64,000 bases of DNA, taken from positions 313,777-377,776 of the forward strand of contig NZ_CP114768.1 in NCBI RefSeq assembly GCF_027359925.1, read 5' to 3'. The position numbers and the translations under genes were made by a program. The notes below the pieces were generated by a model. That model did not search any database, was not told where the DNA came from, and worked only from the letters and a program-made list of their open reading frames with translations. This DNA is from Hymenobacter canadensis. GTDB lineage: Bacteria; Bacteroidota; Bacteroidia; Cytophagales; Hymenobacteraceae. Positions within the stretch are counted from its first letter, which is position 1. Every line of letters begins with the position of its first letter. Shown here piece after piece: positions 34,764-44,506 of this stretch.

Positions 34764-35448
34764 ATCGCGCAATCTGCCCCAGCTAATGGCAGTCGCCTTC
34801 GCCCTTGGGAAGCTGCGGGAGCGAATTGTTTTCGTCGGCGGCGCCACGGTAAATCTGTACAGCACGAGTGCTTTGCCACCACCCGAGCCCCGCGTAACGG
34901 AAGACGTTGATTGTATCGTAGAAATAGCCCCACGCGCGGCGTACCACGTCCTAGAGGAGGAGCGACGGGCGCTGGGGTTTATAAACGACATTGCATCGGG
35001 CGTAATCTGCCGGTGGACGTATCAGGGGATGACCGTGGACGTCATGCCCACCGAGCCGGAAATTTTGGGCTTTAGTAACCCTTGGTATCCCGCCGGATTT
35101 GCCCACGCCACGATCTACCGCCTGCCAAATGACCTGGAGATTCGCATCCTGAGTGCCGTATATTTTGTGGCCACCAAACTCGTGGCGCTACGCGACCGGG
35201 GCTGGGCGGACTTACGCCTGAGTCAGGACCTGGAAGACATAGTGCACGTAGTGGACAATCGTAAAGAGCTGGCAGCTGAGTTGGCGGCCGCGCTCGCCGA
35301 CGTGCGCCGCGATATCCAACAACGGTTAGTGGAACTACTCGCACACCCCGATTTTTTAGAAGCCGTAGAGTGGACCTTGGCGGCCGGCTCGGGTTACGAG
35401 CGCAAGTATGAGATAGAACGGCGCCTGCAGCAGTTGGCTAACGCATGA
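34753..35448 (+). CDS. Nucleotidyltransferase-fold protein (AbiEii/toxin-like)
   Basis: 231 residues. The polymerase-beta-type nucleotidyltransferase core is visible: FVGGATVNLYSTSALPPPEP with the GG loop, then RVTEDVDCIVEIAPRAAY with the D-x-D metal ligands, and a third acidic strand in MTVDVMPTEPEILGFSN. The segment YRLPNDLEIRILSAVYFVAT then KLVALRDRG and SQDLEDIVHVVDNR is typical of the AbiEii/AbiGii and related uncharacterised families. Such toxins add nucleotides to tRNA or other acceptors. The partner winged-helix gene overlaps its start. Exact family and substrate cannot be fixed here. Confidence 0.7.
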   Translation: MATESRNLPQLMAVAFALGKLRERIVFVGGATVNLYSTSALPPPEPRVTEDVDCIVEIAPRAAYHVLEEERRALGFINDIASGVICRWTYQGMTVDVMPTEPEILGFSNPWYPAGFAHATIYRLPNDLEIRILSAVYFVATKLVALRDRGWADLRLSQDLEDIVHVVDNRKELAAELAAALADVRRDIQQRLVELLAHPDFLEAVEWTLAAGSGYERKYEIERRLQQLANA

Positions 35449-35480
35449 GGGATTGCCGTCTGGTTTGGCCCCTGACTTAG

Positions 35481-35505
35481 TACCGATAACACTTAATTAT
35501 CGGTA
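35481..35505. repeat. 9-bp inverted repeat before the integrase gene
   Basis: taccgataa (35481-35489) and ttatcggta (35497-35505) are perfect complements around cacttaa. The layout of two short inverted arms around a 7-bp spacer resembles the core site of a tyrosine recombinase, and it lies 63 bp upstream of one. It could equally be an operator or a terminator without a T run. Confidence 0.4.
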
Positions 35506-35567
35506 GTAAGTTATTTTATGCTAATTTGGGGTGAAAACTCGTCGCTACTCCTTATTTATATAGGCGC

Positions 35568-36548
35568 ATGGAAAATTCGGTGTCACTTCCCGTCCTGGTG
35601 CCCACTCGCAACCACTCGCTGGTTGAATTGCCGTCCTCGGTATCCAAGTACGTCGAGGCCGGATTGCACGGCGCGGAGAATACCAAGCGCGGCTACGCGG
35701 CGGACTTGCGCAGCTTCCAGGATTACTGCGTGCATCATCAGGTGACGCACTTGCCGGCTGAAGTTACTACCGTGGCTGGGTACGTGTCGCAGATGGCCGA
35801 CCGGAGCATGAAGCTGGCGACCATTCGGCGACACGTGGCGGCCATTGCCAAGCTGCACCAGCTGGCGGGACAGCCGTCGCCGACCGGTCATGAGGCGCTG
35901 CAGGTCGTGCTCGATGGTATTGCCCGGGTCGTGGGCAAGCGGCAGCGCCAGGCGCCCGCTTTTACCGTGGCGGAGTTGAAGCAGGCTATTCTGGCAATGG
36001 ATGCAACTACCCCGACGGGATTACGGGACCGGGCTTTATTGCTTCTGGGCTTTGCGGGGGCCTTTCGTCGCTCGGAGCTGGTGGCCCTGAATGTGGAGGA
36101 CGTGGAGCTTACTCGACAAGCATTGGTCATCCATTTGCGCCAGAGCAAGACCAACCAGTATGGACTCGAGGAAGACAAAGCAGTGTTTTACTCGCCCAGT
36201 GCGGATTTCTGTCCGGTGCGGGCCGTCCAGGAATGGATTGAGTGTCTCGAGCGAACTAGCGGGCCTTTATTTACCCGCATGAGCCGCGGGACCAAGGAAC
36301 GACCGGCTCAACCCAGCAAACATCGGTTAACGGATCAGAGTGTAAATCATTTAGTGCAACGACATATAGGATTTATATATTCTGCTCACTCTTTGCGCGC
36401 TTCATTTGTCACAATTGCCGTGGAAGCAGGCCAATCTAACAAGGCTATTAAAAATCAAACTAAACAAAAGACCGATGCTATGATTGAGCGGTATGCTCGA
36501 TTGAATGATGTTAAAAGATTCAATGCCGCGCAATATTTAGGATTATAA
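35568..36548 (+). CDS. Tyrosine recombinase/integrase with altered 3' part
   Basis: 326 residues. SAM-like N-terminal core-binding domain (NTKRGYAADLRSFQDYCVHH; LATIRRHVAAIAKLHQLAG). Catalytic domain: Arg in FAGAFRRSELVALNVED near residue 166, Lys in RQSKTNQYG, HSLRASF near residues 273-279, and nucleophile Tyr in DAMIERYARLN near residue 308. The second catalytic His (usually in a TGH or TRH motif before the Tyr) is replaced: the sequence is NQTKQKTDAM. From about 36360 the DNA turns sharply A+T-rich, matching the following defence genes rather than the gene's own 5' part. This suggests the last 60 codons were swapped by recombination, or that the element's attachment site lies inside the gene. 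Confidence 0.8.
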   Translation: MENSVSLPVLVPTRNHSLVELPSSVSKYVEAGLHGAENTKRGYAADLRSFQDYCVHHQVTHLPAEVTTVAGYVSQMADRSMKLATIRRHVAAIAKLHQLAGQPSPTGHEALQVVLDGIARVVGKRQRQAPAFTVAELKQAILAMDATTPTGLRDRALLLLGFAGAFRRSELVALNVEDVELTRQALVIHLRQSKTNQYGLEEDKAVFYSPSADFCPVRAVQEWIECLERTSGPLFTRMSRGTKERPAQPSKHRLTDQSVNHLVQRHIGFIYSAHSLRASFVTIAVEAGQSNKAIKNQTKQKTDAMIERYARLNDVKRFNAAQYLGL

Positions 36549-36903
36549 AATTAAATGTAACTGTTGACTATTTGTCGTTTTATTGTCGTGTTTGAGAACA
36601 GTGGCTATTATCTGATCACCGAATAAGAAGGCCATGAAGAGGAAGGTTCGATAGTACTAGTAATTATGGCAGGAAGGCAAAACCCATGGGCGAAACTGCT
36701 ATCAATGAAGGGTCCAATTGCCTAAATTAGAATGTCAACTTTATTATCTACTACTAATACAGTTAGTATTATGAAATTACTGAGTAAGAGGTAAACACCT
36801 CCGATACCGTTCCATTAGAAATAGCGAGGCACCAAAACGAAACCACATATGAAATTATAGAAATATATGACCTTAGGCGTTGCACATTTTGTGACCAAAG
36901 GCT
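36549..36903. other. A+T-rich intergenic boundary of the defence island
   Basis: About 355 bp between the integrase stop and the end of the leftward three-gene operon. Strongly A+T-rich, no gene, no clear terminator. The base composition matches the restriction genes to the right. Confidence 0.5.
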
Positions 36904-37989
36904 TTAACTAAGTTCTCCGATGAAAAGTCTGTCCTCCTGAAATTCAAACGAAACTTCGCGCTTACTCTTTTCACCAGCTACAATCCCATTCAATATCTTC
37001 CCCCCTTCTAATTCCGTTGTAATCGTAAGAATGAAAGGTACTGAGTTTGAATCTCTTACTTTGAATAATTTAACAACAACAAGATGCTTTCCAATTGGAA
37101 TAGCATCAAAACTAATGTTTTCTTGGGGGTTACTTACAAGTTCGTTACCTGCGTTTTTATCGACATCTAATTGCCCAATTACCCCTTCATGCTCAATGCT
37201 ATTATTAGAATAAGATATTTCGCCACTTGGTGTAAAAACATGTAGGTCTAAATCGTCAGTAGTACTCCATGTTAAATTGACTCTTAATTTTCCTTTACCA
37301 CCTTCTAAGGTGCGAGTTTTGAGATTTTCCAAACGGCTTATCTCATCTCCTATTGTTGTCTTATGACTTAATTTATTTGTTAAACTTAGTTCTAACTGCT
37401 TTTCAATAATCAAACCGTTAATAAGATTTATGCGGTTCTCATATTCAGTTGTGATTGGCTTTAGTGATTTGTTTGGAGTATAAAGGCCTCTTGGTATGGT
37501 TTTAATAAATCTTATTACTTCCTGAAAATCAATAAAAATATAATACAACATTATTGCTTCACCAAGCCTAACTACTCCATATTTTATATTTCCCTCTTGT
37601 TTGTTTTCCAATCCAAATATTAATTTATATGGATATTTGGAAGAATCTGTTTTGTAATTTGCGAGGTCTTCATCAAAGCAAATTAAGTATCTAGGTTTAA
37701 ATAATACCTTTCGATCTTCAGATTTCGATATTGATTCAGCTAATTCTTTATAAATATACTCCTTGACGAAGTTCCATTTTCCATCATTAAATTCTATTTC
37801 TGTTAATAATTTATCATGATCTAGTTCGTGAAAATTTTCGATACCACCTTTACCAGCGAAAAAGGCGTCCAATATTGGTTTTATGAATTGTGCATTCACA
37901 ACCCGACGAACATCAGGCTTTAAAACCGCTACTGGATTATATTGGCTCTGCACGCTGCCAACGGCATCATGCTTAAATTGATTTGACAT
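36904..37989 (-). CDS. Third gene of McrBC-like operon; C-terminal YfaP/DUF2135-like domain
   Basis: 361 residues, starting 2 bp after the McrC-like gene's stop. Residues 1-220 are not recognised (LKPDVRRVVNAQFIKPILDA; RYLICFDEDLANYKTDSSKY). From about 235 there is a beta-sandwich with GKLRVNLTWSTTDDLDLHVF then TPSGEISYSNNS, GQLDVDKNAG, ENISFDAIPIGKHLVVVKLF. This is the pattern of the YfaP/DUF2135 fold, where Asp residues bind metal (LDLHV...LDVD-N). It is tied to the restriction operon by coupling and composition. Its role is unknown: it could be a specificity, sensor or effector-delivery subunit. Confidence 0.65.
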   Translation of the reverse strand: MSNQFKHDAVGSVQSQYNPVAVLKPDVRRVVNAQFIKPILDAFFAGKGGIENFHELDHDKLLTEIEFNDGKWNFVKEYIYKELAESISKSEDRKVLFKPRYLICFDEDLANYKTDSSKYPYKLIFGLENKQEGNIKYGVVRLGEAIMLYYIFIDFQEVIRFIKTIPRGLYTPNKSLKPITTEYENRINLINGLIIEKQLELSLTNKLSHKTTIGDEISRLENLKTRTLEGGKGKLRVNLTWSTTDDLDLHVFTPSGEISYSNNSIEHEGVIGQLDVDKNAGNELVSNPQENISFDAIPIGKHLVVVKLFKVRDSNSVPFILTITTELEGGKILNGIVAGEKSKREVSFEFQEDRLFIGELS

Positions 37990-37991
37990 GA

Positions 37992-39695
37992 TTACAGTAA
38001 GGTGTTTAGTTTGATATAGTTTTCCTGAAGGACTTTGAAATTAACTTGAATAACATCTATTTGATTAGTTTGGAAATGGGAGTTTGTAATTAAATACTTC
38101 TGCTTCTCAATAGACAAGTCATCTGAATAAAACGGTATCCAGAATTCGCTCTTAGTAGATGTATAAGATATGTTATTCTGAATTGCCCATTCATAAACAA
38201 GTTGCTTATGAATGTCATCCTTGATTTTATTTTCGCCAAAGTTATTAATGGCAGAAGGATCGTACGTAATATAGTCAGAGAGACGCATATACTTATAATC
38301 TATCACATTTATTATTGAACTTATAAGGCCTTTTTCCATAGCGAAGTATTCGTTAACCTGGCAGACATAAGCAGATACTTCGGCCGCAAAGTCATCATAA
38401 TTACTGTGACGTATATATTCGTAATATGTCTTTCTTCCGCTATCAATATATTTCTTATTCTTGTTTAAATGTTTCAAGTAAATCTGGTAAAGCTCCGGAA
38501 AGTTTTCGATAATGTTTGTATTGAATTTTATTTTGTGGTTTGTATAGAAATTGTCATTTAGCTCAAAAGTTTCACGATTGGCACTGAATATTTTGTTTAA
38601 TAATTTACTCTCCAAATAATTTGTAGATCCCTCATAGTCAACAGACTCAAGTAAAACTAGGTCAGGTCTTAAATATCTATTTCTAGGTTCGTTATTTATT
38701 TTTACAGCAAAAGGATTCATATTGATATATGGCTTTACTCCTAAATCTTTTCGCGTTAGTAATCTACCTTTCACATCAGCAAACAGGACTTGCTCTAAGT
38801 GTTTATGCTCCTTTGAGAGCATATATGCTTGGCACATATCTTCCCATACATCATAGAAATTATTAATGCCGAAATATATGCCATCTTTATCATCACTTTT
38901 TTGGCCAAATAAAAATGCTTCTACTGCTTCGTAGAAATGCCAAAAGTCATCATCTTTATACGTGGTCTTGTCTTCAATTTCCTCAAATACTGACCGTAAG
39001 GCGAATATGGTGTTATCAAAGCTTTCTTCATCGAACAAACTACTACCTGGCTCCAAAAACTCTTCTTTAAATTTTGCAGCAAGTTCGAAAGCTCTGTCTG
39101 GGGTAGAATCAACCTCCTCGAGCTCCTTCTTGATTTCTGTATAAATAAAACAAAATAATTGTACAATTGAAGGGCTGTCCTGGATAATGACAGATTTAGG
39201 TATAGTCATTTCATCCAAATAGATAATGTCATCCTCAAGGAAGTATGCTCGGTGCATATACCTATCAATTTGGGAATAGTCGATTTCAAGGGAATGAAAT
39301 TTCTTCTTTTCTAACGAAGAAATTCTCAATTCGTCATAACCTTCCAGAATTTTGTCTAAACTATTTAATTTTCCATAAAAAATAACATGCTCATTTCTCT
39401 CGTTTATAAAGCTGAAGCCATTTTCGAATTCGAAAACCCCATCCCTATCCGTGGTACGCCAATCCTCTTCTAAAGCACCCATTTTCCTTTCCCTGTATAC
39501 CTGGAAGGTACGGTACATTTTAAAGAAAAATTTCTTAATAGCCTCGAAAGAAGGTTCAAAGTCATTGAACCCTATTGGTAACCAAAATTCTAGCCGGTCA
39601 CTATCGTTTTTTCGCTTTAACCCAACGAAGGAATAACTGCGCAAGCCGTGCTCTGCATCCGTTTTGATTACATCAATGTTGGTTAGGTCAAACAT
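37992..39695 (-). CDS. McrC/LlaJI-like PD-(D/E)xK restriction nuclease subunit
   Basis: 567 residues, start overlapping the McrB-like stop by one base (TAATG). The N-terminal 300 residues are acidic and helical without clear homology. The nuclease core is in the C-terminal half: NRYLRPDLVLLES (near residue 345, the first Asp) and, after a helical insert, SIINVIDYKYMRLSDYI (near residue 465, D-x-K). The spacing and hydrophobic strands match McrC and LlaJI-type R subunits. With the AAA+ partner it would cleave modified (or LlaJI-like sequence-specific) DNA. Exact subfamily is uncertain. G+C is far below the left part of the window. Confidence 0.7.
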   Translation of the reverse strand: MFDLTNIDVIKTDAEHGLRSYSFVGLKRKNDSDRLEFWLPIGFNDFEPSFEAIKKFFFKMYRTFQVYRERKMGALEEDWRTTDRDGVFEFENGFSFINERNEHVIFYGKLNSLDKILEGYDELRISSLEKKKFHSLEIDYSQIDRYMHRAYFLEDDIIYLDEMTIPKSVIIQDSPSIVQLFCFIYTEIKKELEEVDSTPDRAFELAAKFKEEFLEPGSSLFDEESFDNTIFALRSVFEEIEDKTTYKDDDFWHFYEAVEAFLFGQKSDDKDGIYFGINNFYDVWEDMCQAYMLSKEHKHLEQVLFADVKGRLLTRKDLGVKPYINMNPFAVKINNEPRNRYLRPDLVLLESVDYEGSTNYLESKLLNKIFSANRETFELNDNFYTNHKIKFNTNIIENFPELYQIYLKHLNKNKKYIDSGRKTYYEYIRHSNYDDFAAEVSAYVCQVNEYFAMEKGLISSIINVIDYKYMRLSDYITYDPSAINNFGENKIKDDIHKQLVYEWAIQNNISYTSTKSEFWIPFYSDDLSIEKQKYLITNSHFQTNQIDVIQVNFKVLQENYIKLNTLL

Positions 39696-40888
39696 TAAAT
39701 TTCAATGATTGCTTTTACAAATCGCGTAACTTGAGTTCTCTGTGTAAACTGTCCAAATGTTACCAGCTCCTGTTCTTGCAAACCAAGAAGTTCAGCTAGC
39801 GGCTTTTTATTATTACTGAATACACTATCCCATACAAAAAACATCAGCTTATTCTTTACTTCTACCTCCGTTACTACAGATGTATTAATGAATCTGTAAC
39901 CAATCTGTTTGTCCTCAATTTTTCGAACAACTTTGTAATTCCGCTTTATAAATGAATTAAGCTTGTCTACAAAATCACACCATAATGCGACATTCTCTCC
40001 ATATAACTGAAGAAAACACTCATTCATGGATTCGCGTTGCATTTCATCTTCAATTTCAACAAACTCCCAATCCCACCGTCTTTTAAAAGCACTATCCATG
40101 AAATAAATCGAATTGTCCGACGTATTCATGGTTGCAATTAATGACAAATTAGGGGGTAATTTGATTTTGCCTTTTTTAAGATCTACTTTGTGGAATTCTT
40201 CTAATGTCTCATAGATCCAATTTATATATTTGTTATACTCGAATTCACTTATGCTTTTTCCGCCATAATAATAAAGCATGCCACGATTAGTCTTGTCATA
40301 TTCATCGCTTAGGTCAATTTCTCTAAAAAGAGCGATTTTCTCTAAATCCGATAACATTACATCATATGATGACCATCCTTCAGAACTCCTGTCAAGCAAT
40401 TGAAAAACAGTTCCAAAAATAGATGCAGAATTGCCCCTGTTTATCTCGTCAATTGTTAAAACAACATTGTCAGGCGTTTTCAGTATTGCATCATACAAGG
40501 TTTGTATTTCAGTTTTCTCATCATCGGTGAAATCATTTTGATGTGTTTTATTAATACTAGTCTTATAACGACGTAAAACATCAGCCCGCTCTTTCTCATA
40601 ATTGATGTTAGCATTAATTATATTCTTGTAAGCCTTGCCTAGTGCCTTCAAAAAATGACCACTGTAGAATATGTATTCAACCTTGCCGTGCGCGTCAGTC
40701 ATAGGCATCAACTTACCCATGAAATCTCCATAAGTGTACTCGGGGTGGAAAACGGTCTTTATAACATTTGACTTATCGTCAATACCGAGTTCTATTGGGA
40801 TAATACTATTGTCAATTTGATGGCTTTTGCCTGTTCCTGGACTTCCGAACAGGATTTTTTGGATTGGTTGATATTGGGGCATTGTCAT
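39695..40888 (-). CDS. McrB-like AAA+ ATPase/GTPase subunit
   Basis: 397 residues. Starts almost directly in the motor: Walker A KILFGSPGTGKSHQID at residues 11-26, FHPEYTYGDFMGKLMP (the McrB signature FHqsysYedFv), Walker B LTIDEINRGNSASIFG, sensor region LSLIATMNTSDNSIYFMDSA with the McrB-type MNT(S/A)D motif, FKRRWDWEFVE. There is no N-terminal DNA-recognition domain (DUF3578, EVE, YTH or similar), unlike classical McrB, so recognition must lie in another subunit. First gene of a three-gene operon, with a 1-bp overlap to the nuclease gene. ATG at 40888 or 40882. Confidence 0.85.
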   Translation of the reverse strand: MTMPQYQPIQKILFGSPGTGKSHQIDNSIIPIELGIDDKSNVIKTVFHPEYTYGDFMGKLMPMTDAHGKVEYIFYSGHFLKALGKAYKNIINANINYEKERADVLRRYKTSINKTHQNDFTDDEKTEIQTLYDAILKTPDNVVLTIDEINRGNSASIFGTVFQLLDRSSEGWSSYDVMLSDLEKIALFREIDLSDEYDKTNRGMLYYYGGKSISEFEYNKYINWIYETLEEFHKVDLKKGKIKLPPNLSLIATMNTSDNSIYFMDSAFKRRWDWEFVEIEDEMQRESMNECFLQLYGENVALWCDFVDKLNSFIKRNYKVVRKIEDKQIGYRFINTSVVTEVEVKNKLMFFVWDSVFSNNKKPLAELLGLQEQELVTFGQFTQRTQVTRFVKAIIEI

Positions 40889-41057
40889 GAGAATATAACC
40901 GAATTTTACATCCAGTCGTTTGAATTAGACTTATTAAGAGGGAATCGACATGAGGGTGTAATGCTCCTTCTTAATTAGAACGAACAATGCTCATACTACT
41001 AGCTCTTCTAAACTTACCAGTGCATGTTCGTCACTTTTTAAAAATGAGTAACATTAT

Positions 41058-44000
41058 TTAGTCTTTTAAATCATTTGACGAAACATAGAAACCTTGCAGC
41101 CGCTGTATCTGGCCTTGTTGCTTAAGCAGCAAATCACCAGCTCCTAACAAGTCTTCTGCTCCCATTTCATCGAGAATAACACGGCTGTCTGTGCCAGATG
41201 CTAGGCGGAAAGCAACTCGGCAATCTAGATTATTCTTCAAATTCCCCGGAATGACCTTCATGTCTGGCCGTTGGGTCGCTATTACTAAATGAATACCTAC
41301 GCTACGCGTACGCTGCGCTAGGCGGCCTACCTTTTCTTCAAATAGCTTACGTTCCTTGCTACCTAGGCTTTGCACTAGGTCCGCAAACTCATCAATCACA
41401 ACGATAATGAAAGGCATCGGCTCGGTCCGTGTTTCTTGGCGATACTCATGAATATCACGGCAGCCATACTGACGGAGTAGCCCAGTACGCTTAGGCAATT
41501 CAGTATCGAGAAGGTCAGTCAATGCTTCAACCGCTTCTGCTGACTCATATACGACCCGATTATTGCGCAAATGAGGTAGCTTCTCAAAGAAAACAAAATC
41601 TGTCTGCTTTGGGTCAATTAGCAATAGTTCCACTGTTTCGGGACCATTGAGTTGGCTAAGTGCCTTAATGAGTCCATACAGGAAGATAGTTTTGCCTGCT
41701 CCAGTAGTCCCCCCAATAAGCATGTGTGGCAAACGAGGTAGATTAAGCCATTTAACTTGCCCATTGGTGCTGACGCCAGCGGGAAACGATACAGCAGGCT
41801 CATCCTTGCCGGCAATAAGTAACGGACCAAGGGGAATCGGTTTACGGTCTGTCCTTCCTACTTCAACTGCAACATATGGCGTGCCTGCTAGATTGCCGAT
41901 TACAGGTGGTCGGTCTAATTCCATTTCGCGTTGCAAATCGGTAGCAAGACGTTGTATATCAGCGACTTTCTTACCACTCTTCAACGAGACTTTCAGTAGT
42001 ATCAAACTTGGTCCGACTTCCGCAATTGCTGGGTCTATAGGGCCACTGGGTGCTAAGTCGTATTTCTGCAGTCCCCGGTACAGACTGGTAGCAAGTTGCT
42101 CTACAACCCCTGGCAGGGGTGGATTAATAAAGATGGGTGTTTCCGCAGCAGTAGGTTCAGGGGGCGCAACCACGGCTACAGAATCTGTTTTGGACTCGCC
42201 GTCGTGCGGTAATGCTGGGGTTCCGTTCACTGAATTATTTGATAATGTAGTTGCAATTGGTGCAGTCGAATGTTTTTCCATTTGAGTTGCCTTTGTGGTA
42301 CTTTCGACCTCTACAGGCACAGAAGCCACTTTACCAGTTGGCATAACGGGTGTTGTCGGTTCTTGTGGCCCTGGGGTTGGCGTTGGTGGTATTGCAGGTG
42401 AAATGGGGACAGCAGCCGTTCCGTTTTCTGACGATGGAGGCAGTTCACCTAGCAAGCGTTTAATGTCTGGTTCTCTTAACTGTACACGAACCAAATCCAA
42501 TTTCTTTTCTGGCTCTAGCGCATTCGGTTGGCCCTTGTAAGTTTTTATTTTAATAGGTTCGTTCTCATTGAACACTACTTCAGTCAACAATAAATTGACT
42601 TCTACAGCCAACTGTCCATCCAGCGCCTGGTTTAGTTGCTGAATCCATTCTGCCCATACTTTGCTGTCGTAGCCGACGGGCATTCGCAGTTGACCTTCCT
42701 GGAATAGCTGGACTCGCAGTGCCTCGCGCCGACAGTCAGTGACGAGTTTGCCCCCCGGCCCGCTTTGCCCACTTACAACGGGCAACAGGTCCCGTGCTAC
42801 TGACCGCAACTGCTCACCTGGGGTCCCCTCACCGTCAACAGGACCGCCGACTTCGTAGGACTTAACCTCAATCAAGTCAAGGCTTATTCCTCCTCCTGGT
42901 AGCCAACGCATTCCTAGAAGGTCATTACGACGGTCTGATTCACGGTGCGCCAACCAAGAGCGGCGTGCAAGCGCTGAGTCCAGACTAATAACAACGCACC
43001 GTTGGTCACCCGCTTTTTCCGCGTACCAGCGCAGCGCTACTGCTTGGCCCAATTGCCCTTTTAAGGAGTTAGCATCAAAGCCGCCTGGGGTTTTTGCACT
43101 TATAGTGTTAAAGAGAGGGGTGCGTCCGATTTCTTCCAATTCACGAAGCAACTTAAACAACTCGTCGGTGCGGGGCTGATAATTCGAATTTGTCAGCATA
43201 TTCTCAACGCCCTTCACAAATCTCTCAGTAAACTGAGTTACCACCAGGTCGCCACGGCTACCACCAGCTCTGGCGAGTGCTAAGGCTCCAGTAGGAGGCT
43301 CTGCTGGGGCACCCGCAATAATAAACACACCATACGGTAAAACTGCGGGCAAATCAGGACTATTTGCCCGAGGCATCGAGGCGCCTGATACTTCTTGATT
43401 AGACAATTGTCCGACTGCTGAAGCTATTTCATGGTAAGCTCCGAAAGGATGCTCTGGACCACTAGGGTCGCGTTGCTGTGAACGCGGCAACAAGTTGACT
43501 TCGTCCTTAAATCTGTTGTACTGTAACGTATGAGGTAAACTCAGCGGGTGTAGGTCGGAAACCTGCTTGTTTACCTTTAGAGGCTCCAAGCGCCGCTGGC
43601 CTGGTAACACTAATAAGTGAGCAGGCCGTGTTTGCAGCCATTCAGCCAGTTTATTAATGTTCGAAATTTCTATTCGCTCTGGTACTACTGCACCGCGAAC
43701 TATGAGTTCATCTAGAGGGCTAAGAGAAAGCACGGACTCTTGCCCTGGACGATGTGTAATTATTAGATGAATTTGGGCAAAGCCATCTAACCCTTCGTTA
43801 TTCACTAAATCGTTCAATGCCGGTTTAAGCGAATCCAACGAATCTGGATGGTGTACTAACAGTCGCAGTTGCTGACGAACCATCGGGTACAGAATGGCCA
43901 ATTTGCGCGCAGCATCCCGTACGATTTTCCCATTCGTAATAGCCTCAATTGGGCCAGCTTGTTGGTATTGAACCCAAGCACTAATTCGTCTTGCAAAAGC

Positions 44001-44131
44001 CAAAGGCGCAGGCTGATGCTCATCGGATTTTGGTAACATTAGGGCGCGCAATGGCTCGGGCACTTCATCGAGTCGACCAAGTAGCGGCAGTAACTCTGCC
44101 CCGCGTCCTGCTAGTATTTCATCAGCTATTG
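41058..44131 (-). pseudogene. FtsK/HerA-type DNA translocase, C-terminal segment of a gene split by two IS
   Basis: About two thirds of the split gene (reconstituted about 1574 aa). Upstream the frame continues through 44064-44131 to the IS boundary (ADEILAGRGAELLPLLGRLD), so a 1001-residue product starting at GTG 44063 would be an accident of truncation. Features: a nuclease-like strand pair NDLLGMRWLPGGGISLDLIE-VKS, possibly PD-(D/E)xK (about residue 390 of the 1001); a Pro/Thr-rich linker; FtsK motor with Walker A IGGTTGAGKTIFLYG near 780 and Walker B IIVVIDEFADLV near 886; AQRTRSVGIHLVIATQRPD, RVAFRLASGTDSRVILDEMG. It resembles DptH-like translocases in overall plan. It would be the third gene of the operon that starts at 53309. 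Confidence 0.75.
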
Positions 44132-44204
44132 TGTACGCTTCCCCGAATCGAGTGCCAGTTGTGAATAGAGAAAGGCGTAACTTTTCCTACCTGACGACTG
44201 CAAC

Positions 44205-44468
44205 ATGAAAAAAGGACGATTCAGCGAGGCCCAGATTGTGGCCATTTTACAGCAGCAAGCCAGCGGGCAGACCGTGGCTCAAATTGTGCGCGAGCACGGC
44301 CTGAGCGAGGCTACCTTTTATGCGTGGAAAAGCAAGTATGCGGGGGCTAGCCTGGCCGAGCTCACCCGCCTCAAACACCTGGAAGAAGAGAATCGCAAGC
44401 TCAAGCAGATGTTCGCCGACCTGAGCTTAGAGAATCAGGCTATCAAGGAGATATTGCGAAAAAAGTAG
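44205..44468 (+). CDS. IS3-family transposase OrfA
   Basis: 87 residues, MKKGRFSEAQIVAILQQQAS, HTH followed by a leucine-zipper-like helix (LEEENRKLKQMFADLSLENQ). It ends ILRKK at a run of six A plus G (44459-44465), a standard -1 slippery site; slipping there continues into orfB as KKVASPAARRQ. Confidence 0.88.
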   Translation: MKKGRFSEAQIVAILQQQASGQTVAQIVREHGLSEATFYAWKSKYAGASLAELTRLKHLEEENRKLKQMFADLSLENQAIKEILRKK

Positions 44469-44506
44469 CTAGCCCTGCGGCGCGACGCCAGGCAGCGCAG
44501 GGCTTA

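Noticed and set aside
41058-44063. Taking the 1001-residue frame as a complete independent gene
   Set aside because: The coding frame continues upstream of its GTG to the IS edge and joins the 45321-46723 segment exactly after removal of the IS and one 4-bp duplication.
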